Assembly: GCA_923184405.1 (NCBI GenBank)
Contig: OV299793.1
Coordinates: 975,107 to 989,401, forward strand
Source of the DNA: Neisseria meningitidis
Lineage (GTDB): Bacteria > Pseudomonadota > Gammaproteobacteria > Burkholderiales > Neisseriaceae
Direction: 5' to 3'
DNA: 14,295 nucleotides
The notes beneath the pieces were generated by a model that saw nothing but the letters and a program-made list of their open reading frames with translations, was not told the DNA's origin and ran no database searches. Below, piece after piece: positions 1 through 10,206 of this stretch. Every line of letters starts with the position of its first letter. Within the stretch, counting starts at the first letter, position 1. The translations under genes and the position numbers were made by a program.

Positions 1-1960
1 AGGCTTGCTCGAAGTGGCTTTCAGACTGGTCTGCTGATTAAACTGCTCGAATTTTGGTCAGCGCAAACCTACACCATGGCGAACGTCATCGCCCAAAGGG
101 CCGACCCACATCATCATGGCGCAACAAAAACCCCTTGCCGCCCAGCTTTTATGCCGAAATGCGCGAGTTTTTCCTGAAAACGCGGTGGAATACTCGTCTC
201 CTAATACGACCATTACCAACCCGAGAGCCCATGTGCCCAGCCGCGACCTGTTCATTGAAAAAGACAGCGAGAAAAACGTAACAGAACGAAGCATGATGCG
301 CCTTCCGCCACCAAGAACCTGATGACGCGCGACGACGTGATTATCGTCGCCACCGTGTCCGCCATCTACGGTATCGGCGACCTGACTGAGCATCAGCAAA
401 TGGTGTTGTCCGCCAAAGAAGCGCGACACCATTGAGCAGCGCGACATCATCGCCACGCTGTTTCCATGCAGTACGAGCGCTGGCGCGATTTGGACTTTAA
501 ACGCGGCAGTTTTCCGCGTGCGTGGCGACGGATTGATGTGTACCCCGCCGAAGCTCCGGAAAACGCCTGGCATCAGCCTGTTTGGACGATGAAATCGACT
601 GCCCGATATGTTCGACCCACAGGCAGCCTTTATCCAGCGCCGGCTGCCACCGTCTTCCCGTCCAGCCACATGCCGTTACTCCCGCGCGAGAGCCTCTGCG
701 CGCCTGCGAGTCCATCAGCAGAATTACGTGAACGCATTGATTTCTTTATCAAAGAAAACCGTCCCGTCGAACAACAACGCATCGAACAGCGCACCCGCTT
801 TGACCTCGAAATGCTCTACGAAATGGGCTTCTGCAAAGGCATCGAAAATTACCCCGCACTTCTCACGCATAAAAGAACGCGAACTGAAGCCAACGACTAG
901 GAATGGACTTAGACGGAATGAAAAATCAACCATCATGTGAATCGATCGAAAAACAACGTGAACGAAACCCAAATCGGCGGCATGTACAAAGGCGACGCAT
1001 CGCGCAAGCAAAACCTCGTCGACTACGGCTTCCGCATGCAAACGGCCCGCGACAACCGCCCGCTCAAATTCCATGAATTTGAAAAAGTCTTGACGCAAAC
1101 CGGCTTCGTTTCCGCCACTCCAGCCAAATACGAAGAAGAACACGCCGGACAAGTGGTCGAACAAGTCGTCCGCCCCACAGGGCTGGTCGACCCCAAATCA
1201 TCATCCGCCCTGTCGCCACCCAAGTCGACGACTTAATAAGCGAAATCAACGACCGCATCCACAAAGGCGAACGCGTTCTCGTTACCACCCGCACCAAACG
1301 CATGGCGGAGCAAATCAACGACTATTACAGCGAACTCGGCATCAAAGTGCGCTACCTGCACAGCGATATTGATACCGTAGAGCGCGTTGAAATCATTAGA
1401 GAATTACGGCTCGGCCTGTTGACGTACTCGTCGGCATCAACCTCTTGCGCGAAGGCCGCGATATCCCCGAAGTCTCCTCGTCGCCATCCTCGACGCCGAC
1501 AAAGAAGGCTTCCTACGCTACCAACGCAGCCTGATTCAAACCCAGGCCGCGCAGCATGTAACTAACGGCGACGCCATCCCGCAAGCCGACAAAATCACCG
1601 ACTACGATGAAAGCTCGCCTTCATGCCCACGACAACCGAATGCCTGTTCCATGAAAACAAATTAAAGTCAACGAAGGCAAAATCGCATCCTGCCGCAACA
1701 CAGCCAAAAACAGGAAGAAGAATCATCGACGAAGTAAAAACAACAAGAAGACCGCCCCAAAGGCCGTCTGACGCTCGACCCAAGATCACCATCCGCAACA
1801 AACAAAACCAAGTCCATGCCACATAAGGACCTTACAATAACGCCAACAACCGCATTCCAAAAAGGCGAATCGTAAGAGCCGCCTCAGAACCTACCCTTCA
1901 CTAAACAACACGCCAAACAAAATCACCCACCATCACAGCGAATTCGTAGATAATTGCCGA
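1..1960 (+). pseudogene. uvrB: UvrB, excinuclease ABC subunit B (5'-truncated by window, many frameshifts)
   Basis: UvrB is the DNA-loading helicase-like subunit of UvrABC nucleotide excision repair. Reading across frames gives typical blocks in order: a damaged Walker A at about 45-70 followed by [27 protein letters not shown] (about 228-265), [19 protein letters not shown] (about 315-372), ENRPVEQQRIEQRTRFDLEM (755-814), [20 protein letters not shown] (971-1030), [20 protein letters not shown] (1108-1167), [19 protein letters not shown] (1345-1401) and DADKEGF (about 1494-1515). The DESH helicase motif near 940-955 is destroyed. Roughly the first 30-40 codons lie before the window. The 3' end fades after about 1800 and no stop can be fixed; the end given is inferred from the usual length of about 675 residues. 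There are at least a dozen frame changes. Identity is certain; boundaries are approximate. Confidence 0.93.
1763..1771 (+). repeat. Uptake-sequence core inside the uvrB reading frame
   Basis: GCCGTCTGA matches nine of the ten core bases of the neisserial DNA-uptake sequence GCCGTCTGAA. It lies where UvrB should read Gly-Lys-Gly-Arg-Leu-Lys, so GGC CGT CTG A is coding sequence as well as uptake signal. An intragenic copy is not unusual in Neisseria. The tenth base (A) reads C here, probably from the same noise that affects the gene. Confidence 0.55.
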
Positions 1961-3081
1961 ATACCACACACACTATGCCATCATATATCTATGGAATTAA
2001 TTAATCGATATAGATACTAGAACAAGTATTATATTAACTAGAATATAGATTTAACCTAACAAACAGCACCAACGATGACGCAAATAGATAAAAATATAGA
2101 ATAATGAAATGAGAATCAGACTTACACAATATAAACGCAATTTTAATAACCTGACAGAAGCTATAGTGCCAAAAGAATGAAAGACATCCAAGCTTACATA
2201 AACATTCACACAATTGAAAGCCTCATAGAGGAAACCTAGATGCACGAAGTAAAAAACAAGAAATAAACAAAGACACACAACATGATACCGCACCAAACTA
2301 AAAACTGAAAAGTTTATATTCGCTAAATTAACGAAGAACATGATATAGCGCCAGAGATTAAGTAAAACTAGAATTACAAGTGATCAAAATGTACTAAGCC
2401 ATAGCAAAACGCACCAATAGAACTCACCAAATGAAGTAATGAGATGCAATCACCAGTAAATTGAGAGTCATCACACCAGCAATGGAAAAGTAATAATACA
2501 TCCTTGCCCACTTGGGAACGAGTAATGTAGCAAATGAAACAATACCGAGATTGACCGCAGCCTCTAAAAGACCTCAAGAAACAAACAAGGATGCAGACCA
2601 CATCGTAACTGAAACAACGACACCGCGAACAGCGGGAATAGAAATCACACAGCAATAAAGGTCAACATAATACAAAAGATACATCTGAAATTGCCTCACA
2701 AATCACTGGAAATAGTGGAGCTCGGAGCCAAACAAAACAAGTAATAACCATAACCTCAAGCCCGGTATAAAGCACAGATGAAGACAAATCTTTATGATAA
2801 TATGACCGTAATCAACGATGAGAGCTATTACGTGGACCGCATAAAAAAAACACAGTACTGAGGTAAGCAAGCAAAAGAAAGAAAACAATCAAATATGACA
2901 CAAAACGACACAACAAAACAAGAATAAAGTACCTGTGAGCAACAGAAAGGGTAGCGCCGAGGGCTGAACAGAAGCCCACAACCTGACGTGAAGTAAGGCG
3001 ATACGCACGCATGCGTTTTTTCGTTCAAACCATTGTTTTTCAAACCTTGTATCGAAACATCACTCGCTGTCTTTATCTTGG
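1961..3081. other. Unassigned AT-rich, A-skewed stretch
   Basis: About 1.1 kb between the end of uvrB and the trmB terminator with no gene I can recognise on either strand. GC content is well below that of the flanking genes: the 60 bases from 2101 are about 28% GC. A greatly exceeds T on the + strand: I count about 33 A and 7 T in 2881-2940. The apparent - strand open frames (for example 2051-2341 and 2374-2655) are rich in Phe, Leu, Cys and Val simply because the complement is T-rich, and show no family motif. A short AT-rich inverted repeat (TATCTAT at 1986-1992 with ATAGATA at 2010-2016) is the only structure seen. Elsewhere in this window, equally scrambled stretches (uvrC 5' half, tauE) still hide a real gene, so a destroyed gene here is possible. 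Confidence 0.5.
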
Positions 3082-3083
3082 AA

Positions 3084-3126
3084 AAATGCCGTCTGTAAAC
3101 AAACATGTCTCAAACAGCATTTTTTT
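3084..3126 (-). terminator. Uptake-sequence inverted-pair terminator after trmB
   Basis: ATGCCGTCTG at 3086-3095 pairs with the degenerate inverted copy CTCAAACAGCAT at 3109-3120, and T-runs lie on both sides: seven T at 3120-3126 on the + strand, and a run of T on the - strand from the A-run at 3082-3086. Inverted pairs of uptake sequences commonly act as rho-independent terminators in Neisseria. It sits just past the trmB stop and could work in both directions. The second arm carries mismatches. Confidence 0.7.
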
Positions 3127-3139
3127 ATCCGGCGGTTTG

Positions 3140-3883
3140 TTAGCCCATCCGTTTGAATACCAAGCCCCAAACGCCAGGCCCGGAGGCGTTTGCCGAGCGC
3201 CTCGAATTTGGTTTCGGGGCGGTAGTCCGAGGTGAGGCGTAGTCTGCCGCCGTATTTTCAGGCTACTCGAAGATACTGAGGACTTCAAGCATCTGCCGTG
3301 CATATTCTTCCCAGTCTGTCGCCAGGTGGATATAGCCCATAGGTTATGAGAGCGGGAAAAACGGATGCGACGATAAAAGGGGCTTGTATCAGACGGCGCT
3401 TGTGCAGGCGTTTTTTATTGTGCCACGGGTCGAGGAAGAATATGTGGATGCCGTCGAGCGAGCCGTCTTGCAGCATATTTTCGATAACTTCTACACGGCA
3501 TCGTGCCGCATCACGCGGATGTTTTCCAAATGGTTTTCGTTGATGAGTTTGAGCAGATCACCTACGCCGGGACCGTGTACGTCGATGGCGAGTGAAGTTC
3601 AGTTTCGGGCAGGCGCGGCGGGCGATTTCTGCGCGGTTGTAGATCCCCATACCGAAGCCTATTTCGAGGATTTTGGGTCAGTTGCTTCCAAGAATTAGCA
3701 TCAAAGATCGGCTAGGACTAAGTTGCGCGGTAATCGATGCCGAAGCTGTCCTCATAAAGGTATCGATGGCGCGTTGGGCTGTGCGGCGGTCATATAGCTT
3801 TGGCGGAGGAAGAAGCTGCGGATGCTGCGAGGATGTTCGGCTTGCCAGTTGTTTTGTGTTTGGTTTTCGGCGGTGTCCGTCAT
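3140..3883 (-). CDS. trmB: TrmB, tRNA (guanine-N7-)-methyltransferase (frameshifted)
   Basis: TrmB uses S-adenosylmethionine to form m7G46 in the variable loop of tRNA. The start ATG at 3883 opens [15 protein letters not shown], as in Neisseria TrmB. The SAM-binding motif reads [11 protein letters not shown] near 3645-3680. Further on, HGPGVG and [17 protein letters not shown] (about 3500-3575) are recoverable across shifts. [14 protein letters not shown] then [17 protein letters not shown] (about 3384-3476) is the catalytic segment; the usual FPDPW reads FLDPW and an extra residue precedes KKR. The C terminus ends VFKRMG at TAA 3142-3140. The span of 744 bases is slightly over the ~717 expected, in keeping with net insertions. 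An uptake-like GCCGTCTGA on the - strand (3397-3389) lies in the codons for Arg-Arg-Leu-Ile. At least four frame changes are present. It lies downstream of the Sel1 gene on the same strand, separated by a terminator. Confidence 0.93.
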
Positions 3884-3912
3884 AATGCTTTCCGTGCGCT
3901 TGTGCAATCAGG

Positions 3913-3949
3913 ATGCCGTCTGAATGTGGAAAGGCCTATTCCGGACGGC
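3913..3949 (-). terminator. Uptake sequence with degenerate inverted copy (terminator of the Sel1 gene)
   Basis: A perfect 12-mer ATGCCGTCTGAA at 3913-3924 is followed by TTCCGGACGGC at 3939-3949, an imperfect inverted copy of TTCAGACGGC. The pair lies between the Sel1-protein stop (3968) and the trmB start (3883), both on the - strand, so it is placed to end Sel1 transcription. The inverted arm has a one-base insertion or mismatch that weakens the stem. Confidence 0.7.
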
Positions 3950-3967
3950 GGGAAGGGAAATGGGCGA

Positions 3968-5160
3968 TTATACCTGTTTCGGCTCGGCAGGGTAGTGTGT
4001 AACGCTGTTCAAACGGCATTTTGCCGACCGTTTGCAGCAGTTCTTGCAGGACGCTTTTTTGCCCGTATCCGTTGTTTAGTGGCTTCTTGCAGGTAGCGGC
4101 AGGCTTTTTCTATGTCCGACCCGACACCGTGTCCGCTGTAATGGATGCAGGCGAGGCTGCCGATGAACGCCATACTGTCTTTTGCACGGCAGCTTTGTTC
4201 AAACCATTTGCACGCTTTGCCGTAGTCGGCAGCTATGCCCCCGTCCGAAATAGTACATACCGCCCCGAGATTAGTTTGGGCTTTACAAACTCGGGAGTTC
4301 TGCAGCTTCTGTGTAGAGTTGGAACGCGGCTTTCGCGCATTCAGGCGCACATTGAAATCCGTAATGCAGGGCTTGGGCCATTTGATAAAGCTGTTCTGCC
4401 CTTTGCCGCCTGATGGCGGAATCTTTGATGCCGCAGAATGATGGTCAGGATGATTTAACGCGCTGTCGGATATGAGTTTCTGATAGGCGGAAAGGCTGCC
4501 GTTTACTTCGGCGCTGCCCGCCGTAATAATGCCGCCGGAGCTTTTTTTCCGTATCGGGGGCCATGCCCAAACCGTAGCGGCAGATGTCGCCCAGTATCCG
4601 CAAACGCTACGGGATGGCGACCTGCTGCGGCTGCTTCGGCATGATGCAGGGCAAGTTTGTGGTTTCTTCCCGGATATTTGCCTTGTAGGCAGATGTCGGC
4701 CAATGCAGCATGGGCATCGGGGTCATTTTTCCCAGGCCGCCTGGCTGGTAAACGGTAAAAAGCTTCATAACAAGCCATAAGGTGAGGACAGTTCCGGCAA
4801 AGCCCGGGGTGTAGGCGAGAATGTATCCTCGCTGGTCGCGGCAGCCGCACGAAATGATCGACAGCCTGTGCCGTGTCGACTTTCGTCCCTTGCCCGAAAC
4901 GGCATTGCAGCCCGAGCTGCCAACGTGCTTCCGGCAAGCCTTGTGCCGCCGCTTTTCAGTAGAGCAGGTGCGCCGTTTCAAAATCCGGCGGTAAAGCCCA
5001 TGCCGACAGTATTGGGCGAGCAGATATTGTCCGTGGGGGTTGTTGTTTTGCGCGCTGGACTTTTTACACGCATTCCAAGTGCTTCTTCAAAATGCCGGGA
5101 CGCATACTGCAGGTACATCAGGCGGACTGCGCGCAACAGGCACTCCTACCTATGCCGGTG
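3968..5160 (-). pseudogene. Sel1-repeat (tetratricopeptide-like) protein, frameshifted
   Basis: Sel1-like repeats are helical pairs that act as protein-interaction scaffolds; this protein's target is unknown. Visible repeat units include DYGKACKWFEQSC and ACIHYSGHGVGSDIEKACRY (about 4090-4240), ALHYGF.CAPECAKAAFQLY and EAAELPSL (about 4290-4370), ALADICLQGKYPGRNHKLAL with HHAEAAAAGRHP (about 4600-4720), and EARWQLGLQCRFGQGTKVDT (about 4860-4930). The C terminus reads KMPFEQRYTLP then, after a one-base shift, PAEPKQV and TAA at 3970-3968. Upstream, QYASRHFEEALGMRV (about 5070-5115) is the last clear piece; the start codon and any signal peptide cannot be fixed. The many frame changes look like the same lesions as in neighbouring genes. 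Family assignment is firm; the function is not inferred. Confidence 0.85.
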
Positions 5161-5589
5161 GTATGTAAAGCGGTTTCAGGGAATACGAGGAGCGCACCTA
5201 CAAACACCGGGACACATGACAGCAGGTAACTTGAGCAGGCGGACTGCCCCTGTTCTGGCACCGATGCCGGAGGCATGTCCAAACCGAGATCGAGGTCTCA
5301 GGAGGCGCGCTCACCCATCCATAAGCCGTGATTGCAACGCGAATACGGAGGCCCGATGACCGGCCGAAATGCGCAGCATGTCCATACCTAGTCCGCGGAC
5401 TTCGGTAAGGGATATCCGCATCCAGACAGGCATTCTGAAGAACTGCCGATAGGGCAAGGCCGGGATTGTACATACCAAGGCCGTTTGCCGTTTCGTCAGA
5501 TCATCGACATACGGTAGTGAAATTAGGTTTGAGATCAAAGCGCGCATGCTGTATGAAGGTCACAGACGGTAGGTGTTTAAGCCACAGTA
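5161..5589 (-). other. Unresolved 5' part of the Sel1 gene plus uvrC-Sel1 intergenic space
   Basis: Between the last readable Sel1 segment and the uvrC stop I see no clear motif. The - strand can start at ATG 5384 or 5380 (M.MLRISAGHRASVFAL), but this matches no signal peptide I recognise. GC content is close to that of the coding regions, so part of it is probably the scrambled N-terminal region of the Sel1 protein. No uptake sequence or good hairpin was found here. Confidence 0.45.
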
Positions 5590-7745
5590 CTAATGCAGAT
5601 GAGTTTACCAAATGGTTCTCAACCAACGCCATACTGATCGATACGAACCAAGTCCTCGCGGATCGCGGCACACGCGGACCCGCCGTAGCAGCCAGCCGAC
5701 AGCACGTGATTAGGGCTTTGGCGGCGATACTGCCAACGCAGAGGATCTGCAAGCAGAAGACGGACAACGCAGTAACTAATCGCGTTCCACTTTTGCCGAA
5801 GCCTGAAACGGCAAAAGGTGCAATCACGCCGCACTTACGGTCTGAAGGAGAGAGAAGGACAGAGAAGGCGGCTACTGCACAACGACCGGAAGACGTCATG
5901 CGGGAGAGGACGAGGGTAACGAGCGCCTTGTCGCAAACTTTGCAGTGCCGGTAATGGCGAAGCGGTGCGAGTCGTCGCGCCCGGTTTACAGAAGGTGCAG
6001 GGCGGGGCTGTTGAGCGGCAGGCGGAAGACTTCGCAGGTGAAAGGCAGTATAGCTCCTCCATACCGAATTTGCGCTCCGGGCCTTAAGCAATACCGACCA
6101 AAGGGACGTGCAGCCCCGAGTTCTTCCCATACCGATACGGCTACGCCGATTTGCGCTTTGCGCCGTCAATCAACACGGCATCCGGCCTTTGACGGTCTCG
6201 CCGTTGGCTTCCCGGCCTCCTGCATTTTGCCGTAAAGCCGCATCAACACACCGCGCATGGCGGCGTAGTCGTCGCCGGGTTTGGCGGTCATGATGTTGTA
6301 GCGGCGGCATTGCAAAGGCGAATGCTTTGCTCAACGTACACAACGCAGGACGCAATGGTGACTTCGCCTATGTGTGTGGCTGATCACCAAAATTGCATCT
6401 GCGAGCCGTGTTCGAGCTGCCAAAGCCTCTTGAAGCGCATCAAACGGAAAAAGTTGCGAGATAATCGATGTCGGTGTTGCTTTTGCCGGCTAATGTTGCA
6501 GGCGGCAGAAGTGCAATACGCAACTTGCTGCGTTTCAGTTACGCCATGCTCAAGCGGACGATGGAGAGCCTGAAGGTTGTAGAGACAAACACCATCAGCT
6601 ATGCCGCGTCCGCGAACGAGAGACCTCATCCAGCCCACAGCAGGAACGAGCAAAAGTTGCAGCTAATGCAAGCTCAGGTGTTACCAGAGCGCCAAACAAT
6701 GATGATAGGAGACGAGAAGCTTTAAGAGTACTATCAAGGGTCCGTGTGGCAAAAGGAGTCGTTCTGTGAATGTAGGGGAGAAAGGATGACTGTCGACCAC
6801 CAGCAAAGCCACCACCGTGAGGCAGGACCCAGTAGACGATCAAGCTGCAGCCCGAAACAAACAGAAACAATTACATGAAAATGCTTGGTTCCCAGAATAC
6901 GGAATGCTCACGTAGCACCAGGATCTCCGGACCAAGCGCCCTATGCAGAACGACCATACGGATGTACAATTCATAACCACTGACGTGTGAATAGGAGGCG
7001 CAATCCAGATAAACACTCTAGATACATGATATACTTATCAGACAGAAGTCTCACTCTATCAACCCGACAGGAGTGAAGTGAGGAACATGATCTACACCTT
7101 TGTAACCCAACCGCCGGCTAACGGCTCATAGCAAATATACCCTAACCGCAGCAGACACGAGGAACCATCGAGTACAGGCAAGAGCCACCACGCCACGCTA
7201 TGATGTTTACACAAGGGTAGAAGAGATGGGGCTGAACCATACTTCGCGAGCTGATGCATCAACGTCAAGTAACACAGGTAATAGCCGCAAGCTCACGGCT
7301 CTCCAAAAGTAAAGAGATTATTCAAGCGTGATACAGCACCTAGTACCCAGGACAACCATAAACAGTAGTTAAACAGGTGGATGAACACTACATGAAAGTG
7401 TATGGAAACAAGATGGGAACGGTCACATACTTATAATAAACCAAAACAACATGATCCAATGGGCGGACCAAGAGATGATTGCTACCCTGGATACAACTTA
7501 CAGTGTTGCCCAACGCACATGTCAGAATACTAAGACTCTTAGTCTCTTGAAATACATCAGCGAGGAGGCAAAAATATCCTACCGATCTCCTAAACCTGCT
7601 GAAATCCAAAAAAGCAATGCGTAACACTGATCTTCAAAAAGCTAGTAATTAACAAGCTTATCGGAAGCCCAATAACCTTAAACCGTAAATCATATCTTAG
7701 AGGATTAAATTCAAAAAACTTTATCAAGCTTTATCTGAAAAACAA
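5590..7745 (-). pseudogene. uvrC: UvrC, excinuclease ABC subunit C (heavily garbled)
   Basis: UvrC makes both incisions in UvrABC nucleotide excision repair. The C-terminal half is clear: GEVTIASCVVY.EQ (about 6315-6365), PGDDYAAMRGVLMRLYGKMQ (about 6222-6281), PDAVLIDGGKGQIGVAVSVW (about 6125-6190), ELGLHVPLVGI, GPERKFGMEEL (about 6050-6085), HRFAITG (5967-5947), RRQALLT (about 5735-5715), REDL (about 5660) and the last codons to TAG 5592-5590. The N-terminal half survives only as patterned remnants: the positions of RLKMAEQ and HRIDELA (about 6455-6560), the block HGGGFAGGRQSSFLP (about 6775-6820) where the family reads RGGRHVGDKSFFP, and FRRSVGYF (about 7575-7600) where the family reads KRRVSGYF in the GIY-YIG domain. 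The 5' boundary is inferred from family length; no start codon or ribosome binding site is certain. The gene is about 300 bases longer than usual, partly from an expansion near 5740-5890. Confidence 0.85.
5790..5817. repeat. Perfect 9-bp inverted repeat inside uvrC
   Basis: CTTTTGCCG at 5790-5798 and CGGCAAAAG at 5809-5817 are exact reverse complements around a 10-base loop. It lies in the segment where UvrC appears to carry roughly 120-165 extra bases between its RVTSS-like and RRQALL motifs. It has no T-run immediately after it, so it is not an obvious terminator. It is not the terminal repeat of a Correia element as I know it. Confidence 0.6.
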
Positions 7746-7935
7746 AGACTAGGCATGCCAGTTCCAGAAAGGGTCTTTAGAGGAACAGCGACATATCTAA
7801 GTCTTCATTTCCCAGTAGACACCCATCGGTATTCCATAACAATCAGTTTGATAAAACTGGCTTCAGACAGCAAAGCAAAATAGAGCTACAGGTTCAACCT
7901 TATCCGTGCGGATCAAAGCTTAATTGGGTGAATAT
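7746..7935. other. copA-uvrC intergenic region with an uptake-like site
   Basis: A roughly 190-base gap between the inferred end of copA and the inferred start of uvrC, both on the - strand. It holds TTCAGACAGC at 7862-7871, one mismatch from the inverted uptake core TTCAGACGGC; no good partner arm is visible. A promoter for uvrC would be expected here, but I cannot pick a convincing -35/-10 pair in this noisy sequence. Both gene boundaries are approximate. Confidence 0.4.
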
Positions 7936-10184
7936 AAAGCGGACAGTCTGTATTTATAGCCAGTTTTCAAGAGCAAGGCTAATGCATCAACACGTGATCA
8001 GCAGAGCTGTATTCAGAAATGGCCGCGCAAGCAATTCACGGGAGTTCTTTTCAAAAAGCACTTGAAGGCGCTGGCGAAATCGAATAAACCCTAAAATACA
8101 GTACAAGAAGGAGAACAAACAAGGTCTACCTCCGATGGGGCGAAAAACAGCTTACGACACCAGCGGGGCATAAGCGACCTCATTAACACCAACACGGCAT
8201 CTAACGACTGAAAGAAACCGAATGCTGCAGCAACGTCAGCGAACGCGCTGTCATCGGCAAAGTCCGCACCGCTTTCGCGGCGGCGAACGCTGGAGGCAGC
8301 GAGCGCACGCGCGTCGGGGTGTATGCAATAGACGACAATCCTTCATTAAGCGGCGCCGGAGGCTCTGCACTTCAGCAGCTTTGTCGCGCGGACTCATATC
8401 GCGCAGAACGCGTGAGCCAGAGGCGCCAGTCGTAGACCCACGTATTCGACCACGCATTCGACCGTCGCAGCAGTCATAATCGTAAACATCGATGTAATGT
8501 GAAACATCAGACAGCCTATGGCTCCAAACGGCCTATCCGGCTTTCGGCGGCATCGGCAGAATTCGAACGCATCAGCAAGTGCCAGAATGTCACCGACTAA
8601 GACTGTCAACGAATGCGCGCAATGTAACCAAACATGCCGACCAAAAACCATCGGAAAGGTCAGTTCGGCAAATTCAGCATTATCCGCTTTCACCAATCCC
8701 GCACCCTCCACTTCGGCGGCAATGCCTGCGCCGACAACGGTTTGCGCGTTTTGTGCGGCCGGAATCTCAAACCGAGCGCTGGGTGGCGGAAACGATGGCA
8801 CAGGCAAGCGGATGGGCGGCGTTTTGTTCGACGGCAGCGGCGATGCGGTACAAATCGTCTTTGTCAAAGCCGCTGTCGGGAACACAATAAACGGCGGCAA
8901 CCTGCAGTACACCTTCAGTCAGCGTGCCAGGTTTGTCCAACATGATGGCATCGACCTGGGCAGCTTCCTACATTGCCGCTGCGTCTTTAAACCAAATGCC
9001 GTGTTCCACTGCTTTGCCATACCGATCAGAATCGCGGCGGGGGTAGACGGACCAAGCGCGCACGGGCAGGCAATCACCAAAACAGCGACGGCGTGCATCA
9101 GCGCAACCGTCCAATCGCCCATAATCAGCCAAGTAACAATAAAAGTCAACAACGCGATGCCCGCGACGGCAGGCACGAACACCGCCGCCGCCTTGTCCGC
9201 CACGAGCGCAATCGGTGCTTTACTGCCTTGCGCTTCAGAGAGTGCGTTCATCATGTCGCCGAGCGGGGTTTGGCTGCCGAGCTGCGCGGCGCGGTACACC
9301 ACGCTGCGCTTCGGTCATCAAGCGCGCCCGCCAACACTTTGCCGCCCGCCTTTTTCTCTTCGGGATTGGATTCAGCCGGTAAGATGGCTCTCGTCCGCCC
9401 AGCCGCTGCCGCTTTCGATAACGCCGTCGGCGGCAGTACGTTCGCCGTGGTTGGCGCGGATAAGATCGCCGATTTGCACTTGGTCGATGGGAAGCTGTTT
9501 CCATTCGCCATCGCGCTGCACGTTGACTTGGGTCGGCGTGAGTTTTGAGCAACAAGCCCAAGCTGTTCAGGCTGGATTTTTGGTACGGTGTTCCAAAAAT
9601 TTGCCCAGCAACACAAAACCAATCAACATCACGCCCGCTTCAAAATACACGTGCGCCATTCCGTGTGCCGCGTGCGGACTGAAAAACAACATATAAACGG
9701 AATACAGGTAAATCGACACCGTGCCGATAGTAACCAGCACGTCCATATTCGCCAGCCCGCCTTTAATGCTCGCCCACGCGCTTTTGTAAAACAGGATTGC
9801 CAGCCAAAGTTGCACAATGCTTGCCAGCGCAAACTGCCACAACGGCGGAATCATCCAATCGTGCCTACCGATCATCATCCCCGCCATACCGACAAGGAAC
9901 GGATATTGATGGCGGACAGCAGCCACAGCCGCCAGCCGATATGGTGTTCTGCTTCAGGCTACAGCAATGTATCTTCCGTTTTTCCTTCGCGCCGTAATAG
10001 GTTTTCTCAATGATTTTGGCAATGTCGGCTACTGAGGTTTTGCTGTCGTCAAACACTACCTGCGCCTCTTCGCTGGCGAGTTTACCCCATGATTCGACAA
10101 AATCTTTTTGTTCAACACTTTTCAATGCGCGAAGCCCAGGCCTGGCAGGTCATGCCTTCGATTTAAACGGATTTTTTGTTGCAT
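7936..10184 (-). CDS. copA: CopA-type copper-translocating P1B ATPase (frameshifted)
   Basis: A P1B-type ATPase that exports Cu(I) across the inner membrane. The start ATG at 10184 (ribosome binding site AGGA, about 10194-10197) opens MQQKIR; then a two-base deletion and GMTCQA follow. The single N-terminal metal-binding motif GMTCxxC reads Cys-Gln-Ala-Trp because TGC appears as TGG. SEEAQVVFDDSKTSVADIAK, the membrane segments FLVGMAGMMIGRHDW and NMDVLVTIGTVSIYLYSVYM (about 9680-9900), LTGES (an extra T at 9374 splits it), the copper-site CPC (9068-9060) in VIACPCALG, DKxGT (T reads P, about 8945), AAAVEQNAAHPLA (about 8780-8850) and NMSPRDKAAEVQ-like sequence (about 8360-8400) appear in the right order. 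The GDGIND region (about 8300-8340) is scrambled. The last ~250 bases keep only patterned similarity (LFFAF, ILG), so the 3' end is estimated. Divergent from trxB. Confidence 0.93.
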
Positions 10185-10206
10185 AAGCGTGATTCCTGCT
10201 TTGATA

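Noticed and set aside
2051..3106. Series of hydrophobic - strand open frames that look like small membrane proteins
   Set aside because: Their Phe/Leu/Val/Cys content follows directly from a T-rich complement. They overlap each other in different frames, lack ribosome binding sites and show no family motif.
5501..6169. 222-codon - strand open frame as a separate gene
   Set aside because: It runs through uvrC in mixed frames; the recognisable UvrC C-terminal motifs occur in this frame and in others around it.
8518..9696. Longest open frame in the window (392 codons, + strand)
   Set aside because: It is antisense to copA. The - strand carries CPC, LTGES and transmembrane motifs in order, while the + strand product shows only Ala/Pro/Ser-rich low-complexity sequence with no family.
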